From: VXPQ01 sp965223485
GTDB lineage: Bacteria > Bacteroidota > Rhodothermia > Rhodothermales > VXPQ01
Reading direction: 5' to 3'
DNA: 64,000 nt
Assembly: GCA_965223485.1 (NCBI GenBank)
Contig: OZ244993.1
Coordinates: 372,001 to 436,000 of the forward strand
Shown: positions 1 through 7,912 of the stretch, piece by piece
Numbering within the stretch: position 1 is the first letter of the stretch
Layout of the letters: every line of letters starts with the position of its first letter
The notes under the pieces: model-generated
What the model saw: the letters and a program-made list of their open reading frames with translations, nothing else
The model's database searches: none
Told to the model about the DNA's origin: nothing
Made by a program: the position numbers and the translations under genes

Positions 1-17
1 CCCCCCGGCGCGCTCCG

Positions 18-470
18 CTATCTGCCTTTTTTCGTTTTGATCTCGATCACCCCGTTTGCCCCGCGCGATCCGTAGATGGCCGTGGACGCCGCATCCTTGA
101 GCACATTGATCGACTGGATGTCGTGAAGATTGATGTGCGACGCGGAAGGATCCACGGCAAGCGGTATGCCATCCAGGACAATAAGAGGTTCGTTGCTGCC
201 CTGGATCGAGTTTACCCCTCGAATCCTGATGCGCCCGTTGATGACCTGCACGCCCGCCACGCGCCCCTGAAGCAACTCGGCGATAGTAGCTGTCGGATGC
301 TCCTCCAGAATTTCAGCGACGTTCAGCGTGGTCACTGCCCCGGTAGACGCCTCTTTTTCGGAATCGCCAAGCGCCCTGCCATTTTGCGCGCCTCCCGAAG
401 CAGCGCATCCGCCCACACCCAAAGCGCCCGTTATGAGTAGAGCGAGCATTGCGTTCATTCTTATTGCCAT
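18..470 (-). CDS. TonB-receptor plug-domain lipoprotein (plug only)
   Basis: A 150-residue protein. The start chosen is the ATG at 470: it follows a purine-rich AGGCGGG and opens directly into a lipoprotein signal (MLALLITGALGVGGC, lipid-modified Cys about residue 22). The rest is a single TonB-receptor plug domain with the SusC-type signatures LQGRVAGVQV, IRIRGVNS, PLIVLDGIPL, INVLKDAASTAIYGSRGANG and VIEIKTKKG. There is no beta-barrel after it: the protein stops right after the plug. Such stand-alone plug lipoproteins are known in Bacteroidota; their role is not well defined. It lies beside remnants of a SusD and a GH32 gene on the same strand, so it could be a leftover of a glycan-uptake locus or an independent gene. 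Confidence 0.8.
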   Translation of the reverse strand: MAIRMNAMLALLITGALGVGGCAASGGAQNGRALGDSEKEASTGAVTTLNVAEILEEHPTATIAELLQGRVAGVQVINGRIRIRGVNSIQGSNEPLIVLDGIPLAVDPSASHINLHDIQSINVLKDAASTAIYGSRGANGVIEIKTKKGR

Positions 471-569
471 GATCCCGCCTCGTATATGATGCAAAGCCGT
501 TGCAACACTATATCTTTGAGACGTTGATGAGATCATAAGGTTGTCGAAAAAGCAAAAAGACACCGAACG

Positions 570-683
570 ACCACACGAATCAGGTCCTGACGGCGACGCG
601 CCTCGTAGGTCAACTCGAAAAGCCGCTCATCCATGATACGATCGCGCATGGACGCCTTGTCCGGATAATCACTAAGCGAAATG
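570..683 (-). pseudogene. SusD/RagB C-terminal fragment
   Basis: Minus-strand reading from about 683 to 570 gives SLSDYPDKASMRDRIMDER followed by LFELTYEARRRQDLIR. This matches the conserved C-terminal SusD/RagB segment in which a DER..EL..E..RRQDLIRFG-type motif follows a helix. The homology starts abruptly where the GH32 fragment ends, in a different frame, and stops after LIR, so the piece has lost both ends. SusD proteins are outer-membrane glycan-binding lipoproteins that work with SusC transporters. I infer a deletion that fused the middle of a GH32 gene to the end of a susD gene. Confidence 0.6.
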
Positions 684-1084
684 GGTTACCGTCCGTTCCG
701 AACCCGCTCGTGTTGTTCCAGTCCACTACCGCGCTGCCGGAAAACGCCATGACACTGTCCGTTTCAGGGATAGCGACGGGCAAGTGCTCCCAGTGAAGCA
801 GATCGGGGGTCACGGCATGCCCCTCAGCTCATGTGCCCCCAGCGGGCGCCAAAGGGATTGTACTGGTAGAACAAGTGGTACTCGTCGTCGAACCAGACCA
901 GTCCGTTCGGATCGTTGGTCCAGTTGACGGCGGGCGTAAAGTGGTATTGCGGGCGGTAGCGCTCCGTGTAGGCAGGTTCGGGCTGTGCATCGGCACGATG
1001 CGCCGGGACTGCGGTCAGCATCATTGCAAGGAGAGCCGGCGCAGTCAGTGCAGCACAGCGGAAACGCAGGGAAGAGAAAATCAT
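684..1084 (-). pseudogene. GH32 (levanase/invertase) 5' fragment, frameshifted
   Basis: From the ATG at 1084 (an alternative ATG lies at 1099) the minus strand encodes a signal peptide and then the start of a glycoside hydrolase family 32 catalytic domain: YHFTPAVNWTNDPNGLVWF contains the family motif with the nucleophilic Asp, followed by YHLFYQYNPFGARWGHMS. The frame then hits TGA at about 825. One extra A in what would read TGG GGG CAT GCC explains this, because the +1 frame continues without a gap as PDLLHWEHLPVAIPETDSVM and FSGSAVVDWNNTSGFG. After that the homology ends at the junction with the susD fragment. Only about 115 of roughly 500 residues remain, so the enzyme is dead. Confidence 0.75.
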
Positions 1085-1324
1085 TGTTTTATCCGGCATA
1101 ATCGCAAGACTGTTTTGGAACGCATGAAACATACATGGATAGTCGAAGAAATGCGAAACGGTCAGACGCCAATCCCGTAGCCTGATACAGGGATCATGCC
1201 CCTTGCCGATACGTAGCACGTTGGTTACATGACAGGCGCCGCCTGAGAGATAATATGTGGTATCTTCCGGCCCATGCACAAGCCGGTACGCCACGGCGCT
1301 CTACCTCCATTTTTTTCCGAACCG

Positions 1325-1807
1325 ATGAATAACGGACGCGTCAAGCAGCTACTCCTGCTCGCTGTCCTTGCAGGCGTCGCGGCCAGCGGCTGCGATTTTA
1401 CCGACGACCCGCCCCCGGTTCGCATTCTTGTACCGCGCGAGGTGGATGAGAACCAATACACGACGACCGACAGTGGCCTGCAGTACTACGACTTCGTCAT
1501 CGGCGACGGCCAGGAAGCCGATTCCACCCATAGCGTCACAGTGCACTATGCCGGATGGCTTACGAACGACAGACTGGTAGCAAGTTCGTATTCTGCGAAT
1601 GCGCCGCTCATTATCAACCTTGATTCCGACGCGGTCATCGAGGGATGGACCGAGGGCATTCCGGGCATGCGGGAAGGGGGCGAGCGCCAGCTGGTGGTGC
1701 CCCCGGAACTCGCCTACGGCGAAACGGGATTCAGAGAAGCCGGCATTCCCCCGAACGCCACGCTCATCTACGAAATCGAACTCGTCAGCATAGAATCCGA
1801 TGGATGA
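1325..1807 (+). CDS. FKBP-type peptidyl-prolyl isomerase lipoprotein
   Basis: A 160-residue protein. The ATG at 1325 was chosen because the lipoprotein signal begins there (KQLLLLAVLAGVAASGC, Cys at residue 23); an upstream ATG at 1274 only adds residues unlike a signal. The C-terminal 110 residues form one FKBP domain: DSGLQYYDFVIGDGQEA, VTVHYAGWL, VIEGWTEGIPGMREGGERQL, PPELAYGETG and IPPNATLIYEIELV. Family members catalyse cis-trans isomerisation of prolyl bonds and, as lipoproteins, act on exported proteins at the periplasmic face. It stands alone between the GH32 remnant and a MetE-like gene. Confidence 0.9.
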   Translation: MNNGRVKQLLLLAVLAGVAASGCDFTDDPPPVRILVPREVDENQYTTTDSGLQYYDFVIGDGQEADSTHSVTVHYAGWLTNDRLVASSYSANAPLIINLDSDAVIEGWTEGIPGMREGGERQLVVPPELAYGETGFREAGIPPNATLIYEIELVSIESDG

Positions 1808-1854
1808 CCCGGCCGGCTCGCCATCCGGGGTATTGATCCCTGTCCCATTCCTTC

Positions 1855-2871
1855 ATGATCGAAACAAGCATTATCGGCAGTTATGCCTGGCCGTCCTGGT
1901 TTTTCACCAGTGTACAGGCTATTGAACGGGGCGAATACGGCGTCCGGGATATAGAAGAAACGCTGGACGACGCCGTCGATCTGGCGATCCGGGACCAGGA
2001 GGACGCCGGCGTAGACGTGATTTCCGATGGGGAAATGCGCCGCATCGGCTTCTTCACCGCCGGTTTCTACGGGCGGCTGACAGGCTTGGGAAACATCGAA
2101 CCCAGCCCCCGGCGCATTGGCCCGGCGGGGCACGACCAGCGGGAACGGTACGAAGCGGTGGAACCGATCACTGCGCCGGACGGCCTGGGCCTCGTCGCCG
2201 AGTACCGGTATGCCCGCAAGCGTACGAACCGCCGGATCAAAATGCCCTGTCCCGGTCCGTATACGCTGGCCGGGCGCATCAAAACCCCCGGCAAACACTA
2301 CCGGGACCGCATGGAGGTAGCCCACGCATTTTCCGATCTCATCCGGGCCGAATTGAAGCAACTGGTCAAGGAGGGGGTGGGTTTTATCCAGTTGGACGAA
2401 CCCTCCTACGCCGTCCATCCCGATGCCCCCACCGAATTCGTCGACCTCTTCAACCGGACCGTCAAGGGCGTCGACGCCCGCATAAGCATTCACCTGTGTT
2501 TCGGGAATTTCGTGGGGCGGCCTGTGGCGCACCGCACGTACGCCCCCTTGTTTCCGCATATTCTGGATATGCATGCGGACGAATTCGCCATGGAGTTCGC
2601 AAACCGCGAACTCGCCGAAATCGAACTGACCGCACGCCTTGTAGAAGCCGGGAAAGACGTGGCGGCGGGGCTCGTGGACGTGAAGAACTACTTCGTCGAA
2701 CCGCCGGAACTCGTGGCCGAACGCATCCGGGCCCTCCTTGCGTACGTTCCCCCGGAGCGCCTTTCCATCACGCCGGATTGCGGGTTCAGTCAGACAGCCC
2801 GCTGGGCGGCCCGCGCCAAGCTGCACAGCATGGTGGAGGGCGCGCACATCGTGCGGGCGGAACCGGGGTAG
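1855..2871 (+). CDS. MetE C-terminal-like methyltransferase
   Basis: A 338-residue protein of the UROD/MetE-like superfamily. It corresponds to the C-terminal, catalytic half of cobalamin-independent methionine synthase; full MetE is about 750 residues. Visible signatures are ISDGEMRRIGFFTAGFYGR, VGFIQLDEPSYAVHP, a HLCFGN segment and TPDCGFSQTARWAARAKLHS, which supply His/Cys and Cys positions of the zinc site that activates the thiol acceptor. Such short homologues are common and their methyl donor and acceptor are not settled: they may transfer methyl groups to homocysteine from a donor other than folate polyglutamate. No cobalamin or methionine genes adjoin it. Confidence 0.8.
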   Translation: MIETSIIGSYAWPSWFFTSVQAIERGEYGVRDIEETLDDAVDLAIRDQEDAGVDVISDGEMRRIGFFTAGFYGRLTGLGNIEPSPRRIGPAGHDQRERYEAVEPITAPDGLGLVAEYRYARKRTNRRIKMPCPGPYTLAGRIKTPGKHYRDRMEVAHAFSDLIRAELKQLVKEGVGFIQLDEPSYAVHPDAPTEFVDLFNRTVKGVDARISIHLCFGNFVGRPVAHRTYAPLFPHILDMHADEFAMEFANRELAEIELTARLVEAGKDVAAGLVDVKNYFVEPPELVAERIRALLAYVPPERLSITPDCGFSQTARWAARAKLHSMVEGAHIVRAEPG

Positions 2872-2877
2872 CGAACG

Positions 2878-3759
2878 CTACTCCGGCAGATCGCAACTCC
2901 ATCGCCCCCCGGCGGCAAGCCGGACCGTGCGCAGCCCCAGGCGCGCCGCCTCCTCGAAAAACGGCTCCGGCGACGCTGTATTGAAGGCAAACATCTCGTA
3001 GTGGCACGGGATGGCTACCCGCGCCCCGATATCGTGCGCCAGTTGCGCCGCTTCTTCGCCGGTAAGGTTGCCGGGTACGCCGCGCGCCGGATCCCGTCCG
3101 TTGACAGGCAGCATGCACACATCGATATGGAACGGGCGCAGAAGATCGGCCATGCCCTCGTACCGGATCGTATCGCCGCTGTGATACACGGTCCACGGCC
3201 CGAATTGCACCACATACCCGAGGTACGTGTGACGCCCCGCGGCATCCGTTTCAAGCGTCTCGTGTGCAGCGGGCACGGCCATGAAGCGGAACGGCCCGAC
3301 CGTGCTTTCCGCCCCGGTGGTCATGCCGACAGGCCATGCGGGATCGCATTGCAGACGGTCCGCCACGAAGCCCCGGTTCGCTTCCGGAATGACCAGTCGC
3401 AGTGCATCGTTCACCCGCATCAGCGGCATGAGGGTTTCCGCATCCAGGTGATCCGTGTGATTGTGCGTGGAGGTCGCCACATCTATGAAATCGAGGCGCT
3501 CCGGCGCCACGACGCGTTCCGTGATCCGCACATGCGGCTTGGAAGCGCCGGCATACTTCTTCGTCAACGAATCGGACAGATACGGGTCGAACAGCAGGTG
3601 GGCGCCCTGCCATTGCAGTAAAAAGCCGCTCTGACCCAGCCACCAGAGGTGGAAGGGTTCGGAACGGCGATGCGCTGCACGCACATCCGCAAGAAAGTCG
3701 TCGCCGGATCGTTCGGGCTGGATCATAGGGGCAGATGCCTGAAAATACATGCCGGACAT
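2878..3759 (-). CDS. MBL-fold metallo-hydrolase (UlaG-like)
   Basis: A metallo-beta-lactamase-fold protein of up to 293 residues. The zinc-binding motif is STHNHTDHLDAETL, with further metal-ligand segments VPAAHETL, VYHSGDTIRYEG, VCMLPVNGRD and ARVAIPCHYEMFAF. The opening FHLWWLGQSGFLLQWQG and DPYLSDSL are typical of the UlaG/YycJ-type branch (COG2220), which includes L-ascorbate-6-phosphate lactonase and related hydrolases. The substrate cannot be deduced. The start is uncertain: ATGs at 3759, 3750 and 3726 are all possible and none has a clear ribosome-binding site. It converges with the MetE-like gene, with only six bases between the two stops. Confidence 0.8.
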   Translation of the reverse strand: MSGMYFQASAPMIQPERSGDDFLADVRAAHRRSEPFHLWWLGQSGFLLQWQGAHLLFDPYLSDSLTKKYAGASKPHVRITERVVAPERLDFIDVATSTHNHTDHLDAETLMPLMRVNDALRLVIPEANRGFVADRLQCDPAWPVGMTTGAESTVGPFRFMAVPAAHETLETDAAGRHTYLGYVVQFGPWTVYHSGDTIRYEGMADLLRPFHIDVCMLPVNGRDPARGVPGNLTGEEAAQLAHDIGARVAIPCHYEMFAFNTASPEPFFEEAARLGLRTVRLAAGGRWSCDLPE

Positions 3760-3917
3760 TCTGACGTATAGGCGCCCGGCAGATAAAACCTGATACGATT
3801 ATGGATAGATTTCGCCAAGTCCTTTCTTGATGCCCACCCCCCTAATCAGTATACTGCATATGCTGTCAGGAGGAGAAACGCCACAGTTGGGAATATACGT
3901 TCGGGAGGGGTAAGGCG

Positions 3918-4961
3918 ATGGATAGCGGTATTCAAATCAAATATCCGGGACCGTTGTTTCGGAACATCGACGACCCGGCGCAAAAAACAGGTAGCGAGGC
4001 TGCAACCCTGTCTGTCCCTCGAACCCAAAGCACCCCGGACCGCTCTCGCCATGAATGGGAAGTCGGAGTTTCGTCGTCGGCCGTACCGCCCATGACCATC
4101 CCGGAATCACCGATTCCGGCGGTCAACGTAGCCCAGGTCCCGCAACGCAGCCCCCTCAGATATCCCGGCGGCAAAACATGGCTCATTCCCCATATTCGGG
4201 CATGGCTTGGAGGGTTGCCCTCTCCCAATCTCCTCATTGAACCATTTGCGGGAGGAGGTATCGTTTCCTTGACAGCCGTTATGGAAGGGCTGGTCAAACG
4301 ATGCATAATGATCGAATTGGACAGGGATGTGGCGGCTTTTTGGCATGCCGCGTTGCGTCAGGGAGATGAACTGATCCGCCGTGTGCAAGCATTCGCTCCA
4401 ACCCGATCCAATGTGCAGGTACTGGCGAACGCAGCCCCTCGAAACACTGCCGAACATGGTTTTCGCACTCTTGTCCTGAATCGCACCCGACGGAGCGGTA
4501 TCCTTGCCCCGGGTGCATCCCTCTCCAAAAAGGGTGAGAACGGACACGGCATTGCATCAAGGTGGTATCCTGGTACCCTTGTCAAGCGTCTGGAAGCAAT
4601 CGGCTGCCATGCGGATCGTATAGCCTTTTGCGAGACGGACGGGATGCAATTCCTTGAGACACTCGCTTGCAATCTCAATGAAGATGTCGCAGTTTTCGTC
4701 GATCCGCCATACACTGCGGGGGGGAAACGCGCTGGCTCGCGACTCTATGCGCACAGTGAAATCGACCATGAACGGTTATTTGCCATACTGGCCGAAACCG
4801 GGGCGAATTTTCTGATGACGTATGATTGTGCACCCGAAATCATGTCGCTGATACGCCTGCACGAATTTTCTGCTGTGCGGGTGCTAATGAAGAACAGTCA
4901 TCATACGCGCCTCCCGGAACTGATCATCACCCCACGACCCGTTTTCCATAATACATTATGA
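3918..4961 (+). CDS. D12-class DNA adenine N6-methyltransferase
   Basis: A 347-residue protein with the order of motifs of the Dam/DpnM (D12) family: RYPGGKTWLIPHI at 81-93, the AdoMet-binding EPFAGGG at 108-114, and the catalytic DPPYTAGGK from 262. It should methylate adenine N6 in a short DNA target. The first 70 residues are not part of the family core; a GGGAGGGG box nine bases before the ATG supports this long start, but the ATG at 4092 would give a family-sized protein. No restriction gene adjoins it, so it is an orphan methylase or a remnant of a lost system. The upstream 150 bases are AT-richer than the surroundings, as for recently acquired DNA. Confidence 0.85.
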   Translation: MDSGIQIKYPGPLFRNIDDPAQKTGSEAATLSVPRTQSTPDRSRHEWEVGVSSSAVPPMTIPESPIPAVNVAQVPQRSPLRYPGGKTWLIPHIRAWLGGLPSPNLLIEPFAGGGIVSLTAVMEGLVKRCIMIELDRDVAAFWHAALRQGDELIRRVQAFAPTRSNVQVLANAAPRNTAEHGFRTLVLNRTRRSGILAPGASLSKKGENGHGIASRWYPGTLVKRLEAIGCHADRIAFCETDGMQFLETLACNLNEDVAVFVDPPYTAGGKRAGSRLYAHSEIDHERLFAILAETGANFLMTYDCAPEIMSLIRLHEFSAVRVLMKNSHHTRLPELIITPRPVFHNTL

Positions 4962-5159
4962 CCGCGCCACGCTATGGTATCGCTGAGTGGTACTTGAAAT
5001 AAGCGACGGAGCCGTCCGGTTCGGGCAGGAACCGGAAAACATCTTTCATCAATTGGTCTTTATCTTTGAGGAAATAGCACTTCAATGAACCGTAAAGCCA
5101 TATAGACAGTTAGCGGGTGCGCCCTGCCTTAGTAACCCGAAATACTTTCCCCCCTCCCC

Positions 5160-6308
5160 ATGCGACGACGCACGATCTTCCCGATGCTTTCCGTCTTGCT
5201 CATGGCTTCCTGTACCGGTGCGCCGGACGATGCGGAAGCGCCGGAAACCGCTCCCGGCGTACAGGTTGCCCCGTTCGGCGAGGCGGACGGCGTACCCGTA
5301 GAACTCTTCACGCTGGCGAATGCCCACGGCATGGAAATCCGGCTCACGAACTATGGAGGTATCGTTACCCATCTGTTCGCGCCGGACGCCGAGGGCGCGC
5401 CCGGCGACATCGCGCTTGGATACGATACGCTCGCAGGATATCTGGAGCAGTCTCCCTACTTCGGCTCCCTCATCGGGCGGTACGGAAACCGGATCGGCGG
5501 AGCCGCCTTCACCCTCGACGGGGAAACCTGGACGCTTGCCGCTAACAACGGCCCCAATCACCTGCACGGAGGCGAACGAGGTTTCGATAAGGTAGTCTGG
5601 GCAGCGGAACCCTTCGAGGAAACCGACCGGCGCGGCGTACGGCTCGCCTACACCAGCCCGGATGGAGAGGAAGGCTACCCGGGCACGCTCGATATGGAAG
5701 TGACCTATACGCTCACCGACGAAAACGCCTTCGAAATCGACTACCGCGCCACGACGGACAAAGCAACCCCCGTCAACCTGACGCAGCACACCTATTTCAA
5801 TCTGTCCGGAGTGGGCAGCGGGGACATCCTCGGCCATGAACTCACGCTCCATGCAGACCGGTTCACGCCTGCCGACGAGACGCTGATCCCCACCGGAGAA
5901 CTCCAACCGGTTGCGGGAACGCCCTTCGACTTCACGGAACCGGCCGCCATAGGCGCCCGCGTCGACGCGGACGATCTGCAGATCGAGCGCGGAGGGGGCT
6001 ACGACCACAACTTCGTGCTGAACGGAGAAGCAGGCGCGCTCAAGCTCGCGGCCCGGGTTGCGGACCCTGTCAGCGGGCGCGTCATGGAAGTGCATACCAC
6101 CGAGCCGGGGATACAATTCTACACGGGGAATTTTCTGGACGGATCCATTACCGGCAAGGGCGTATCCTATGAGAGGCGCAGCGGCTTCTGCCTCGAAACC
6201 CAGCATTTTCCCGATTCGCCGAACCAGGACGGTTTCCCCTCGACGATTCTGCGACCGGGCGAAACGTATACCTCCCGCACCATCTATTCCTTCGACGTAT
6301 TGCCATGA
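5160..6308 (+). CDS. Aldose 1-epimerase (galactose mutarotase), lipoprotein
   Basis: A 382-residue protein with a lipoprotein-type signal (FPMLSVLLMASCTG) followed by a complete aldose epimerase domain. It shows LTNYGGIVTHLF, the substrate-binding GPNHLHGGERGFDK, the acid/base VNLTQHTYFNLSG, a GYDHNFVL segment and the TTEPGIQFYTGNFLDG segment with the catalytic Glu region. It interconverts alpha and beta anomers of sugars; the signal places it outside the cytoplasm, where it would act on incoming glucose or galactose. Its TGA overlaps the msrA start in ATGA, so the two are translationally coupled, although their functions are not obviously related. Confidence 0.92.
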   Translation: MRRRTIFPMLSVLLMASCTGAPDDAEAPETAPGVQVAPFGEADGVPVELFTLANAHGMEIRLTNYGGIVTHLFAPDAEGAPGDIALGYDTLAGYLEQSPYFGSLIGRYGNRIGGAAFTLDGETWTLAANNGPNHLHGGERGFDKVVWAAEPFEETDRRGVRLAYTSPDGEEGYPGTLDMEVTYTLTDENAFEIDYRATTDKATPVNLTQHTYFNLSGVGSGDILGHELTLHADRFTPADETLIPTGELQPVAGTPFDFTEPAAIGARVDADDLQIERGGGYDHNFVLNGEAGALKLAARVADPVSGRVMEVHTTEPGIQFYTGNFLDGSITGKGVSYERRSGFCLETQHFPDSPNQDGFPSTILRPGETYTSRTIYSFDVLP

Positions 6309-6847
6309 CCGAACAGGCTGTGGAACAAGCCACGCTTGGAGGAGGCTGCTTCTGGTGTCTTGAAGCCGTGTTCGAGCCGCTTCGGGGGATACGTAAAATC
6401 GTCCCGGGCTATGCCGGCGGCCATGCCCCCGACCCGACGTACCGGCAGGTATGCACAGGCCGTACGGGCCATGCCGAGGTCGTGCAAATCGACTTCGATC
6501 CTTCCGAAATCTCCTATCGGGACGTTCTTAACATTTTCTTCACAACGCACGACCCGACTACGCCGGACCGGCAGGGTGGAGATGTCGGGCCGCAGTACCG
6601 CTCCATCATCCTGTACCATGACGAAACTCAGGCAGCCGTGGCGCAAAGCACGCTGACCGGGTTCGGCGGCAAGGATATCTGGCACAATCCTATCGTGACC
6701 GAAATCGAACCGCTGGAGACCTTCTACCCTGCGGAAGAGGAGCACCATGCATACTACCGGGACAATGCCCGGCAACCTTATTGCCGCATTGTCATTGCCC
6801 CCAAAGTCTCCAGGTTGCGCAAGGAGTACGCGGCCCGCCTGAAGTAA
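6305..6847 (+). CDS. msrA: Peptide methionine sulfoxide reductase MsrA
   Basis: A 180-residue, full-length MsrA. The active-site motif LGGGCFWCLEAVFE lies at 11-24 with the nucleophilic Cys at residue 15. Also conserved are the PGYAGGHAPDPTYRQVCTG segment, HAEVVQIDFDP, FFTTHDPTTPDRQGGDVGPQYRS and EEEHHAYYRDN. It reduces methionine-S-sulfoxide in proteins or as the free amino acid, using thioredoxin. No MsrB domain is fused. The start overlaps the aldose epimerase stop by four bases. Confidence 0.96.
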   Translation: MTEQAVEQATLGGGCFWCLEAVFEPLRGIRKIVPGYAGGHAPDPTYRQVCTGRTGHAEVVQIDFDPSEISYRDVLNIFFTTHDPTTPDRQGGDVGPQYRSIILYHDETQAAVAQSTLTGFGGKDIWHNPIVTEIEPLETFYPAEEEHHAYYRDNARQPYCRIVIAPKVSRLRKEYAARLK

Positions 6848-6873
6848 TCCGTCCGGAGTAAAACGCCTGCACT

Positions 6874-7857
6874 ATGTCTCTCGACACACGCTCCCTCGGA
6901 TATACCGGAGAACAACTTACCGGCGTCGGCCTCGGCACCTGGGCCATCGGCGGCGGCGACTGGCAATACGGCTGGGGTCCCCAGGAAGACCGGGAATCCG
7001 TCGCTGCCATTCGCCGTGCTCTCGACGTGGGTATCAACTGGATAGATACAGCCCGTGTCTACGGCCTCGGGCATTCCGAAAAAATCGTAGGAGAGGCCAT
7101 TGCGGGCCGCCGGGACGAGGTGTTTCTGGCCACGAAATGCGGACCCCACTGGAAAAAGGACGGCGCCATCTACAGGAGCCTGAAGGCCGCCGGCGTACGC
7201 AAGGAATGCGAATCGAGCCTGAAGCGCCTCAAAACGGACGTGATCGACCTGTACCAGATTCACTGGCCCGATCCTCCCGGAGAAATTGAGGAAGGATGGA
7301 CCGAAATCGCAAAAATGGTCGAGGAAGGGAAGATTCGCTATGCCGGCGTATCCAACTTCACGGTGGAGCACCTGCGCGTCGTGCAGGCCATTCACCCGGT
7401 AGCGTCGCTCCAGCCGCCCTACAGCATGTTGCGGCGCGGCGTCGAGGATGCCCTGTTGCCGTACTGCGCCGAAAACAACATCGGCGTGATCGTCTACAGC
7501 CCGATGGTATGCGGTCTTCTAACCGGCAAATTCTCCAAAGCCCGCCTTGCCGGGTTGGCTGCAAACGACTGGCGGCGCGGGAACGTCGAGTTCCGGGCGC
7601 CTGCCTTCGACGCAAACCTCGCCCTGGTGGATTCCCTGAAGCCCATCGCCGAGCGCAACAACCTGACGCTTTCCCAACTGGCCATTGCATGGGTGCTCCG
7701 GCGGCCCGAGGTGACCTCCGCTATCGTGGGCGCCCGGAGACCGGACCAGATCGAGGAAACCGCCCAGGCAGGCAACGCTGCGCTTTCCGAAGACGACGTA
7801 CGCGCCATAGAACGGCTGCTGACCCGGCGGCAGGAAACGATCGCGGCGGCATCCTGA
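6874..7857 (+). CDS. Aldo/keto reductase
   Basis: A 327-residue aldo/keto reductase. The catalytic tetrad is visible: Asp58 and Tyr63 in NWIDTARVYGLGHSEK, Lys88 in FLATKCG and His130 in DLYQIHWPD. The C-terminal VTSAIVGARRPDQIEE segment is the NADPH-binding signature. The sequence resembles the general-stress YhdN/Tas-like group. The physiological substrate cannot be read from the sequence. It follows msrA by 26 bases on the same strand, so it may share its transcript; both would fit an oxidative or carbonyl stress role, which is inference. Confidence 0.92.
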   Translation: MSLDTRSLGYTGEQLTGVGLGTWAIGGGDWQYGWGPQEDRESVAAIRRALDVGINWIDTARVYGLGHSEKIVGEAIAGRRDEVFLATKCGPHWKKDGAIYRSLKAAGVRKECESSLKRLKTDVIDLYQIHWPDPPGEIEEGWTEIAKMVEEGKIRYAGVSNFTVEHLRVVQAIHPVASLQPPYSMLRRGVEDALLPYCAENNIGVIVYSPMVCGLLTGKFSKARLAGLAANDWRRGNVEFRAPAFDANLALVDSLKPIAERNNLTLSQLAIAWVLRRPEVTSAIVGARRPDQIEETAQAGNAALSEDDVRAIERLLTRRQETIAAAS

Positions 7858-7879
7858 CCCTGGGCGGATTGCGGGCTAC

Positions 7880-7901
7880 GCGCGCTCGGATCCCTGCGCG
7901 C
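7880..7901. terminator. GC hairpin between convergent genes
   Basis: GCGCGC at 7880-7885 and again at 7896-7901 is self-complementary and can form a six-base stem with a ten-base loop in transcripts of either strand. It lies between the convergent aldo/keto reductase and phosphohexomutase genes, where a bidirectional terminator is expected. No T-run follows on either side, so the call is weak. Confidence 0.3.
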
Positions 7902-7912
7902 GGAGCGGATCT

